From the NCBI GenBank assembly GCA_050693155.1, contig JBOGWA010000123.1, forward strand, positions 1-6,190: 6,190 bases of DNA, written 5' to 3'. This document shows positions 1-5,313 of this stretch, one piece after another (positions within the stretch are counted from its first letter, which is position 1; every line of letters starts with the position of its first letter). The notes below the pieces were generated by a model, which worked only from the letters and a program-made list of their open reading frames with translations, searched no databases and was not told where the DNA came from. The stretch is from JBOGWA01 sp050693155 (GTDB lineage Bacteria; Actinomycetota; UBA4738; CALAEC01). Position numbers and translations under genes: made by a program.

Positions 1-352
1 GCATCGCTCAGGTTCGAGCCCGACAGATCCGATCCGGCGAGGCTGGCATCCTCCAGATTCGTTCGGCTCAGATCCAGGTTGCTTAGGTCTAGGTCGGAGA
101 GGTCGCACCCGGCGAGGTCAGCCCCCGGTCCGATGCGAGATTCGCAGTTGACGAGCGTTGCGTGGGCACCCCGGTCTCGGGAGGCGTCCGCGGTCGGATC
201 GGCTGGGTGGGAGGTTCGGGCGGCGGGGGCCGCGGCCGGATCGGCTCCGTGGGAGGTTCGGGCGGCGGGGCGGCGAGCGGATTTCCGCAGCGGGCGCACC
301 GCTCCACTCCCTCCGGATTCTCGAGGCCGCAATAGGCGCATCTCATAGACAC
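1..352 (-). CDS. Zinc-ribbon / pentapeptide-repeat protein, partial at the left edge, with an apparent frameshift
   Basis: The protein starts at GTG (352) or, two codons later, ATG (346). Residues 4-26 form a zinc ribbon with two CxxC pairs (CAYC and CARC). A proline-rich linker follows, with two copies of a 14-residue unit, PPEPPT(E/Q)PIRPR plus one or two residues. The starting frame then stops at 89-91. In the frame one base back (-1), bases about 122 to 1 encode a clear pentapeptide-repeat domain, for example ADLAG-CDLSD-LDLSN and TNLED-ASLAG-SDLSG-SNLSD, running off the window. I infer one gene whose two halves are out of frame, the switch lying near bases 140-180. A single missing base would explain it, from sequencing error or a real mutation. 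The pentapeptide half has no ATG, GTG or TTG start of its own in the part checked, so it is unlikely to be a separate gene. Pentapeptide repeats fold as a right-handed beta-helix; the function is unknown. No signal peptide or membrane segment is seen. The gene lies 109 bases after the asparaginase gene on the same strand. Confidence 0.7.
195..270. repeat. 42-bp-period tandem repeat in the proline-rich linker
   Basis: Bases 195-228 and 237-270 match at 32 of 34 positions, the only difference being GG versus CC. The offset is 42 bases, exactly 14 codons, so the repeat keeps the reading frame and encodes two copies of a Pro/Arg-rich unit on the minus strand. It looks like a simple in-frame duplication that lengthened the linker between the zinc ribbon and the pentapeptide domain. 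Confidence 0.8.
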
Positions 353-461
353 TGGCCGCGCTTATCGTGGCCCTGCGCGTGCAGAGCCGCAACCCGAGTA
401 CGGATCCTACGGCTCGATCCAAGATCGCTGTTGTCGACGCCGACCGTGCGGCCGCTCTTGC

Positions 462-1349
462 TCAGCGATCGGGGGCCGAGGCGTCGGGCTCGCCATCGAG
501 CCGGGTCGCGTGGACGGGACCGCCCCGACCTTCGACCGTCCACGCTTTGCCGTGGAAGGCGGCGCCCACGCGGCCCTCGGCGTCGAGGGCGAGGAGGCCG
601 GCGGGTAATCGGCGCCGACGTTGGAGCTGCTGGACGACGTGTGAGCACGCCCGCTGGGGATGGGCCCCGGCCTGCACCAATCCGGCAACCCGAAGGCAGG
701 CGAGCGTCTCGAGGAAGACCTCCCCGACCCCGGTCCCGACGACTGCGACGCGCGCGTCCGCATAGATGCCGGCCCCGAACACAGGACAGTCGCCGATCCG
801 GCCCGGCATCTTGGCGAAGACTCCTCCTGTTGAAGAACCCGCGGCAAGGGCGCCCGAGGCGTCGAGGGCAATGGCGCCCACGGTGTCTCCCCCCTCTTCC
901 GCATAGGCCGATGGGTCCAGCTTCGCTTCGGCCTGTGCCCGCAGCCAGCGGCCCCGCTGGTTGGGCGTCGTCTCGCGCAGGATGTCCTCGCGCGAGGCGA
1001 GTGCCATCGCGCCCGCTCCGGCGAGGAGGACGTGCGGCGTTTCGTGGAGCACCTTCCGCGCCAGCGAGATCGGGTTGCGCACCCTTACGCCTGCAACCGC
1101 CCCGAACTGGCCGGTCACTCCGTCGGCGATTGCTGCGTCCAATTCCAACTCCCCAGCCGCGTTGAGGACGGAGCCGTAGCCGGCATTGAGATGCGGGTCG
1201 TCTTCCAGCGCCCGGACGGCGGCCTCGACGGCGTCGAGGGCCCGATGCTCGGCCCGCCCGATGTTCACGGCGTATCCGAGCCAACGCTCGGCCGGCGGTT
1301 TCGTCCCGACTCCGCCGTGGACGCAGACGATCGTGCCCCTGCTAGCCAT
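462..1349 (-). CDS. Isoaspartyl peptidase / L-asparaginase (Ntn-hydrolase, asparaginase type 2 family)
   Basis: This 295-residue protein carries the hallmarks of the family that hydrolyses isoaspartyl dipeptides and L-asparagine. An N-terminal HGGVG (family HGGAG) is followed by DAVEAAVRALEDDP and NAGYGSVLN (residues 39-63), then the ELDAAIADG segment. The autocleavage site is GGDTVGAIALD, with Thr156 as predicted nucleophile once the precursor cuts itself into alpha and beta subunits. STGG (173-176) with Thr174, GRIGDCPVFGAG (183-194) with Arg184 and Asp187, and GTGVGE (205-210) form the usual substrate pocket. It is a little shorter than typical members, mainly between HGGVG and the DAVEAA helix. 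No signal peptide is seen, so it is probably cytoplasmic. The ATG start overlaps the end of the GH15 gene by 8 bases, which suggests translational coupling; a GAGGG lies directly before it. Substrate preference cannot be read from sequence alone. A role in protein-damage repair or asparagine use is known for the family, not shown here. Confidence 0.93.
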   Translation of the reverse strand: MASRGTIVCVHGGVGTKPPAERWLGYAVNIGRAEHRALDAVEAAVRALEDDPHLNAGYGSVLNAAGELELDAAIADGVTGQFGAVAGVRVRNPISLARKVLHETPHVLLAGAGAMALASREDILRETTPNQRGRWLRAQAEAKLDPSAYAEEGGDTVGAIALDASGALAAGSSTGGVFAKMPGRIGDCPVFGAGIYADARVAVVGTGVGEVFLETLACLRVAGLVQAGAHPQRACSHVVQQLQRRRRLPAGLLALDAEGRVGAAFHGKAWTVEGRGGPVHATRLDGEPDASAPDR

Positions 1350-3156
1350 CCCTCGCGCTTTCTAGGGCGATGATCGCCGCGATGTGGGAGAGATGCGAGA
1401 GCGCCTGGGGGAAATTGCCGAGCATCTCACCACGCTCCGGGTCGAAACCCTCCGAGAACAGTCCGAGGTCGTTGGCGGCCGTCGCTCCCTGGTCGAAGAC
1501 TTCGCGCGCCTCATCGAAGCGCTTCTGGTAGGCGAGGCATTCCGCGAGCCAGAACGTGCAGCAGATGAAGGCGCCCTCCCGGCCCTCGAGGCCGTCGTCC
1601 ACGTCCTCCAGCAGGTACCGGCGGATCAGTCCATTGTCGACGAGTTCCTCCCGGATCGCGTCTGCGGTACGCACCATCCGCTCGTCGCCGTACTCGACGA
1701 ACCCGACGGCCGGCAGGAACAGGAGCGCGGCGTCCATCGCTGGATTCTCGAAGGCAGCGATGAACACGCCTCGGTCGCGGTCGAAGCCGCGATCCTCCAC
1801 CGTCGCTCGAATCTCGTCTCTCGTCTTGGTCCAGCGTGCCAGCGGCGCGTCGAGCGAGCACGCCTCTGCGAGCCTGATCCCCCGATCGACCGCGGCCCAG
1901 CACATCACCTTCGAGTGGACGAAATGGAGGGGCTCTCCGCGAATCTCCCAGATGCCCTGATCGGGTTGTGGCCAGAGGTCGATCGCGGTTTCCACGATCT
2001 CGACGAGGAAGCGCCAGTACTCGCTGTCCGGAGCGCGTCCGCCTTGCTGCGCCCGCCAGGCAAGGTCGAGCAACTCGCCGTACTGATCGTGCTGCACGTC
2101 ATCGAATGCGGCGTTTCCGATTCGAACCGGTTTCGTTCCGCGGTATCCCTCGAGGTGATCGAGGATGATCTCGTGGAGAAGCCGCTCGCCTTCGACGCCG
2201 TAGAGAACCTGAAGGTTCTCCGCGCTTCCGGAGGCAGCGCGCTGGACGAATCGCCGAAAGGCGCCCGCCTCAGAGACGTGGCCGAGCCGCCCGAGTGCGC
2301 GGACTCCCATGATCGAGTCGCGGATCCACGAATAGCGGTAGTCCCAATTCCGCTTGGCGCCGAGAGCTGCCGGAAGCGAGGTCGTCGCGGCCGCAGCGAT
2401 GGCTCCGCTCGGCGCGTGCGTCAGCGCCTTCAATACGATCGCCGAGCGACGTGCGTCCTCGGCCCGGGGTCCCGAGATGCTCCCCCGTGCCGACCAGGTG
2501 CGCCACCACTCGATCGTCTGCTCGAGGGACCGGTCGATCTCTTCGGCCGTCGGCGGCGCCGGCTCCTCGGCATCCAGCACGTGTGGCTCCCGGAACCGGA
2601 TCGAGAGTCGCGACCGCTCGCCTTCGCGGACGGTCACCCTGCCCGTGAGCGAATGGCGACCGTCCGGGTGGATCCTTGGATCGCCTCCAATGAGGACGCC
2701 TTGGCTACCGCCTATGCACACGTGACAGGTCCCATCTTCGGTGATTTGGGGAAGCGTGAGACCGTAATCGAATCTGGGCTCGATGCGAATGACGAACTCC
2801 ATCTCTCCACTGATCCCCTCGAGGACGCGCAGGATCTCCCGTCGGGGGCGGTGGCGACCACCTTCACGCATGACGAAGCAATCGAGCAGCCGAGCCTCGC
2901 CCACGTCGCTTCGGAACGTCGTCTCGAGAACGAGCGTGTCGTCGAGATACCGGCGAGCGATCTCGTGTTCGTCGTTTTCCGGCGCGATCTGAAAGAAGCC
3001 GCCCTTCTCCGCGTCGAGGATTCGTCCGAACGAGCTCGCCGAATCGATCCGCGGCAGACAGCACCAGTCGATCGATCCGTCACGGGAGACGAGTGCCGCC
3101 GAATGGCAGTCGCCGATGAACCCATAGTCAGAGATCGGCGCGTAGCTCCCGCCCAC
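1342..3156 (-). CDS. Glycoside hydrolase family 15 protein (glucoamylase/trehalase-like)
   Basis: This 604-residue protein starts with the trehalase-like N-terminal domain, YAPISDYGFIGDCHSAALVS followed by DGSIDWCCLPRIDS (residues 5-39), and continues as a beta-rich domain to about residue 200. The (alpha/alpha)6 catalytic domain runs from about 230 to 598. RNWDYRYSWIRD (269-280) is the conserved GH15 substrate-binding stretch. DQGIWEIRG (399-407) gives Glu404 as the likely catalytic acid. LFSEGFDP (566-573), followed by GEMLGNFPQALSHL (576-589), gives Glu569 as the likely base, with Gly in place of the second Glu common at this site. Such enzymes release glucose from alpha-glucans or split trehalose; I cannot choose between these. 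The length fits the bacterial family, and the lack of a signal peptide points to a cytoplasmic enzyme acting on internal stores. The start is GTG, with a -10-like TAGGTT six bases upstream and no clear ribosome binding site. It is first in an operon with the asparaginase gene. Confidence 0.94.
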   Translation of the reverse strand: MGGSYAPISDYGFIGDCHSAALVSRDGSIDWCCLPRIDSASSFGRILDAEKGGFFQIAPENDEHEIARRYLDDTLVLETTFRSDVGEARLLDCFVMREGGRHRPRREILRVLEGISGEMEFVIRIEPRFDYGLTLPQITEDGTCHVCIGGSQGVLIGGDPRIHPDGRHSLTGRVTVREGERSRLSIRFREPHVLDAEEPAPPTAEEIDRSLEQTIEWWRTWSARGSISGPRAEDARRSAIVLKALTHAPSGAIAAAATTSLPAALGAKRNWDYRYSWIRDSIMGVRALGRLGHVSEAGAFRRFVQRAASGSAENLQVLYGVEGERLLHEIILDHLEGYRGTKPVRIGNAAFDDVQHDQYGELLDLAWRAQQGGRAPDSEYWRFLVEIVETAIDLWPQPDQGIWEIRGEPLHFVHSKVMCWAAVDRGIRLAEACSLDAPLARWTKTRDEIRATVEDRGFDRDRGVFIAAFENPAMDAALLFLPAVGFVEYGDERMVRTADAIREELVDNGLIRRYLLEDVDDGLEGREGAFICCTFWLAECLAYQKRFDEAREVFDQGATAANDLGLFSEGFDPERGEMLGNFPQALSHLSHIAAIIALESARDG

Positions 3157-3162
3157 GGACTC

Positions 3163-3191
3163 AACCTAGTGGATGACTCGCCGAGTGTTCC
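3163..3191 (-). promoter_or_regulatory. Candidate promoter of the GH15 gene
   Basis: On the minus strand, TAGGTT (3168-3163) ends six bases before the GTG start. It fits the TANNNT form of a -10 box and would place the transcript start at or next to the start codon, giving a leaderless mRNA. The hexamer 17 bases upstream, GGAACA (3191-3186), is a poor match to a housekeeping -35 box. Its GGAAC core occurs in both copies of the 15-bp tandem repeat and resembles some ECF-sigma -35 elements, but no matching ECF -10 box is evident. Confidence 0.35.
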
Positions 3192-3220
3192 ATTGCCGAG
3201 TGTTCCATTGACGGCGAGTC
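3175..3220. repeat. 9-bp perfect inverted repeat between divergent genes
   Basis: GACTCGCCG (3175-3183) and CGGCGAGTC (3212-3220) are perfect reverse complements separated by 28 bases. They frame the 15-bp tandem duplication. Their centre lies within about three bases of the midpoint between the two divergent start codons. This could be a regulator-binding pair or a cruciform/hairpin. The role is inferred from position only. Confidence 0.6.
3180..3209. repeat. 15-bp perfect tandem repeat, two copies
   Basis: GCCGAGTGTTCCATT occurs twice, head to tail (3180-3194 and 3195-3209), with no mismatch. The second copy runs into the TTGACG that serves as candidate -35 box for the plus-strand gene. 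It is either a recent slippage duplication or a doubled protein-binding site controlling the divergent promoters. Confidence 0.85.
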
Positions 3221-3237
3221 GGGAAGGCGCGTTTACT
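3208..3237 (+). promoter_or_regulatory. Candidate promoter of the DUF1295 gene
   Basis: TTGACG (3208-3213) matches the -35 consensus at five of six positions. After an 18-base spacer comes TTTACT (3232-3237), matching the -10 consensus at four of six. The GTG start follows seven bases later, so transcription would begin at about 3244-3245 and the message would be leaderless or nearly so. No Shine-Dalgarno sequence is visible. This agrees with the layout at the other divergent starts in the window. Confidence 0.45.
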
Positions 3238-3244
3238 GGCCGTC

Positions 3245-4042
3245 GTGGAATCCCCGGCCCTCATCCTCGGCGTGAACGCCGCCGTCACGGTTGCGGCCAT
3301 GATCGGCCTCTGGGCCGCCAGCCTCCGATTGCGCGATGCGAGCATCGTCGATGTCTTCTGGGGGCCCGGCTTCATCGTCCTCGGCCTCGTCACGCTGGGC
3401 CTGGCGGACGGGTACGGGCCTCGCCGTCTCTACGTCTTCGCCCTCACGGCCGCGTGGGGTCTGCGACTCGCCTTCCATCTCTTCCGCCGGAACTGGGGGA
3501 AGGGGGAGGACTACCGGTACGCGGCGATGCGGAAACGGTACGGGGCGCGTTTCGGGCTCGTGAGTCTCGTAACGGTCTTCGGTCTTCAGGCGGCCCTGAT
3601 GTGGATAGTCTCGTTGCCGGTGCAGTTCGCGCAGATGTCGTGGACGCCGAAGCGGTTCCTATGGGTCGACGTGCTCGGTGGTGGATTGTGGGCGGTAGGC
3701 CTGGCGTTCGAGTCGATCGCCGACCGGCAACTGAGGCGCTTCAAGGCCCATCCGCGAAATCGCCGCACGGTGATGGATCGTGGGCTGTGGCGCTACACAC
3801 GCCACCCGAACTACTTTGGGGAGGCGTTGATCTGGTGGGGATTCTTCGCCGTTTCCCTCGTCTCCACGATGGGGTGGTGGACCGTCGTGAGTCCTCTGGT
3901 CATGACGTTCTTTCTTACGAGAGTCTCGGGGGTGCCGCCCCTCGAGCGTCGAATGGTGAGGACGCGCCCCGGTTACCGCGCCTACATCAGGCGAACGAGC
4001 ACGTTCTTCCCGCTTCCACCGCGAGATCGCGCGCGAGCATGA
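3245..4042 (+). CDS. DUF1295 family membrane protein (steroid 5-alpha-reductase / isoprenylcysteine methyltransferase-like fold)
   Basis: This 265-residue protein has about six or seven hydrophobic segments, roughly residues 5-25, 35-53, 61-80, 103-127, 138-157, 193-206 and 208-225. DVFWGPGF (36-43), GLWRYTRHPNYFGE (180-193) and SGVPPLERR near residue 228 followed by RPGYRAYIRRTS and FFP are typical of DUF1295 proteins. The RHPNY stretch is the signature shared with steroid 5-alpha-reductase-like and ICMT-like membrane enzymes, where it helps bind the nucleotide or cofactor. Family members are predicted integral-membrane oxidoreductases or methyltransferases acting on lipid-like substrates; neither substrate nor cofactor can be assigned here. 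The length is normal. The start is GTG, with no Shine-Dalgarno and a promoter-like element just upstream. The gene is divergent from the GH15 gene and convergent with the small membrane-protein gene, so it is probably transcribed alone. Confidence 0.9.
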   Translation: MESPALILGVNAAVTVAAMIGLWAASLRLRDASIVDVFWGPGFIVLGLVTLGLADGYGPRRLYVFALTAAWGLRLAFHLFRRNWGKGEDYRYAAMRKRYGARFGLVSLVTVFGLQAALMWIVSLPVQFAQMSWTPKRFLWVDVLGGGLWAVGLAFESIADRQLRRFKAHPRNRRTVMDRGLWRYTRHPNYFGEALIWWGFFAVSLVSTMGWWTVVSPLVMTFFLTRVSGVPPLERRMVRTRPGYRAYIRRTSTFFPLPPRDRARA

Positions 4043-4103
4043 CCGACGCCGTACCCACCAACCTCCTCGACCTCAGGGACGGCTTCGGCTTGCGGGCTCC
4101 TGA

Positions 4104-4120
4104 GTGCGCTAGGCGCGCAC
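4104..4120. terminator. GC hairpin between convergent genes, possible bidirectional terminator
   Basis: GTGCGC (4104-4109) and GCGCAC (4115-4120) form a perfect 6-bp stem with the 5-base loop TAGGC. It covers the stop codon of the minus-strand membrane-protein gene and lies 61 bases past the stop of the DUF1295 gene. No T-run follows on either strand, so it is not a classical intrinsic terminator. The remainder of the gap (4043-4103) shows nothing else clear. Confidence 0.3.
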
Positions 4121-4423
4121 GCGGCGAACGGCGGCGTGGGTAACGAGCCAGAGGAGGACCGCGATCGTCGCTCCGAGAACGGTTGCAACGGCCCCGATCC
4201 ACCAATTGTTCTGCTGGAACTCGAACCCGTGCCGAACGATGTGTTGCTCGACGAAACGAATCGAGAACAGGACGGCGCGCACCGGAAGGAAGACAAGCGT
4301 CCCGAGGGGGCTCGCGACGAAGCGATGGTGCGTCTCGAAAGGCGTGTGGCCCCAGAGGATCAGGTACCCCATCACTCCCCAAATCCCGCCGATCGCAGCC
4401 GCGAGCCTGATCGGTCGACTCAT
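4109..4423 (-). CDS. Small membrane protein of unknown function, coupled to the PfkB kinase
   Basis: This 104-residue protein is not one I recognise. It has three hydrophobic segments, about residues 7-25, 38-56 and 75-96. Polar, histidine-containing stretches lie between them: HTPFETHHRF near 26-35, and a longer one from RFVEQ to FEFQQNN near 56-73. An Arg-rich tail (RRVRA) suggests a cytoplasmic C-terminus. Its ATG overlaps the kinase stop codon in an ATGA, a strong sign of translational coupling and of a real gene; a short GGAG lies just before the start. No catalytic motif is evident. It could be a membrane partner of the kinase, or simply a co-transcribed protein. Confidence 0.78.
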   Translation of the reverse strand: MSRPIRLAAAIGGIWGVMGYLILWGHTPFETHHRFVASPLGTLVFLPVRAVLFSIRFVEQHIVRHGFEFQQNNWWIGAVATVLGATIAVLLWLVTHAAVRRVRA

Positions 4424-5292
4424 CGCTCCGGCCAGGGCTCGAGGCTTGTGGCGACCGCTTCGCCGGCTCGGCAGGCGGCGTCGAGCGCCTTCTCCTCGGA
4501 GTTCCCGTGCGCGAGATGGGCGAGGAGCACGCCCGCGAACGCGTCTCCGGATCCCGTCGCCTCCGTCTCGGTGACATTCAACGGCTCCACTCGAAGGAGG
4601 CGGTCTCCGCGGGCGAGGATCGCCCCGCCGGCCCCGTGCTTCACCACCACTGTGTGGAACCGGGACGCGAGTTTCTGCACGGCTTCCTCTCCGGTTGCCC
4701 TGGTGAGCGCCTCGGCTTCCCGTTCGTCGGCAAGGAGCACAGTCGCGCGCTCGGTTGCCTCGAGAAACTGCTCCGCGCCGTATGCATCGATCAGAGAAGC
4801 GGACGCCGCGTCCACGACAAGGATCCCCGTCTCCGCGCGTTCCAAGGCCGCCCGAGCCGCCGGCTCGGAGGACGGATCGAGCAGGCTGTAGCCGGAAACG
4901 AGCAACGCGCGGGCGACCAGCCGGACGGGGAGGTCGCTCGGGGCCAGCGACGTGTTCGCGCCCGGGTCCGCGACCGGGGAGCGGACGGCCCGGTTACCGG
5001 CGATGAGGATCGTTCCCGTCGGCGCTTCATCGTCGATGGCGAGCTCGGTCTCAACGCCGCGGGCCTCGAGAGATTCGCGGACGAGTGATCCGGCAAGGTC
5101 GCTCCCGATCCTGCCGTAGAGCCGAACGCGAGCTCCCTCGGAGGCTGCCCAGACGGCGGCGTTCGCCGCGGCCCCACCGGGGCGGATGCGAACGGCTCCG
5201 GGGACGTGCCCCCCGGACGCGAGTGTTTCCGCATCGACCAAAACGTCGACCATGACATCGCCAACGACGATGAGATCGACCAGGTCGGTCAC
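4420..5292 (-). CDS. PfkB-family carbohydrate/nucleoside kinase
   Basis: This 290-residue protein has the ribokinase/PfkB fold. VVGDVMVDVLVD (9-20) is the first strand with its substrate-binding Asp. PGGAAANAAVWAASEG (38-53), followed by GRIGSDLAG (60-68), is PfkB signature 1. PTGTI (91-95) follows. ATGSGDAFAGVLLAHLAHG (245-263) is signature 2, with Asp250 as catalytic base and GSGD as the anion hole. The family's NxxE magnesium-linked motif appears as DEREAE near 189, with Asp replacing Asn. Family members phosphorylate sugars, sugar phosphates or nucleosides such as ribose, fructose, KDG or adenosine with ATP in the cytoplasm. I cannot assign the substrate. The start is GTG, with a -10-like TATGGT six bases upstream and no ribosome binding site. 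Only 21 bases separate it from the divergent PhnD-like gene. It is first in a two-gene operon with the small membrane protein. Confidence 0.92.
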   Translation of the reverse strand: MTDLVDLIVVGDVMVDVLVDAETLASGGHVPGAVRIRPGGAAANAAVWAASEGARVRLYGRIGSDLAGSLVRESLEARGVETELAIDDEAPTGTILIAGNRAVRSPVADPGANTSLAPSDLPVRLVARALLVSGYSLLDPSSEPAARAALERAETGILVVDAASASLIDAYGAEQFLEATERATVLLADEREAEALTRATGEEAVQKLASRFHTVVVKHGAGGAILARGDRLLRVEPLNVTETEATGSGDAFAGVLLAHLAHGNSEEKALDAACRAGEAVATSLEPWPER

Positions 5293-5298
5293 GATGGC

Positions 5299-5304
5299 AC
5301 CATA
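5299..5304 (-). promoter_or_regulatory. Candidate -10 box of the PfkB kinase gene
   Basis: TATGGT read on the minus strand (5304-5299) matches the -10 consensus at four of six positions, has the TANNNT form, and ends six bases before the GTG start. This is the same placement as TAGGTT before the GH15 gene. It predicts a leaderless message. It shares bases 5301-5304 with the opposing -10-like box. Confidence 0.38.
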
Positions 5305-5306
5305 CT
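5301..5306 (+). promoter_or_regulatory. Candidate -10 box of the PhnD-like gene
   Basis: CATACT (5301-5306) matches the -10 consensus at four of six positions and ends seven bases before the ATG. TACT sits at the same distance from the start codon in front of the DUF1295 gene. A possible -35, TCGACC (5276-5281), lies 19 bases upstream inside the kinase gene and is weak. No Shine-Dalgarno is present, so the message is probably leaderless. Confidence 0.35.
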
Positions 5307-5313
5307 TGGCGCC

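Noticed and set aside
120..180. Programmed -1 frameshift site joining the zinc-ribbon and pentapeptide frames
   Set aside because: No standard slippery heptamer in the correct frame and no obvious downstream stem were found; a missing base is simpler.
353..461. A promoter or terminator in the gap between the asparaginase and zinc-ribbon genes
   Set aside because: On the minus strand GATAAG lies eight bases before the GTG, but no -35 box is at a good spacing, and there is no stem followed by T-run. I see nothing there I can support.
158..1165. A 335-codon plus-strand open frame opposite the asparaginase gene
   Set aside because: The translation is Arg/Pro-rich low-complexity sequence, typical of an off-frame reading of GC-rich DNA, while the opposite strand encodes a clear asparaginase family protein.
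343..1284. A 313-codon minus-strand open frame overlapping the asparaginase gene
   Set aside because: It is an Arg-rich off-frame reading of the asparaginase gene, with no motif.
1384..4143. A 919-codon plus-strand open frame running antisense to the GH15 gene and on through the DUF1295 gene
   Set aside because: Its translation shows no recognisable domain, it lies opposite a well-supported GH15 gene and in another frame of a well-supported membrane-protein gene. Long antisense open frames are expected in high-GC DNA.
4136..4891. A 251-codon plus-strand open frame opposite the kinase and membrane-protein genes
   Set aside because: Its composition is Arg/Ser/Ala-rich with no domain; the minus strand holds two coupled genes here.
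5206..5313. Upstream extension of the PhnD-like protein to ATG 5206
   Set aside because: The added 36 residues are charged, contain no signal peptide, lie fully antisense to the kinase N-terminus and would run through the promoter-like region. Family similarity begins just after ATG 5314.
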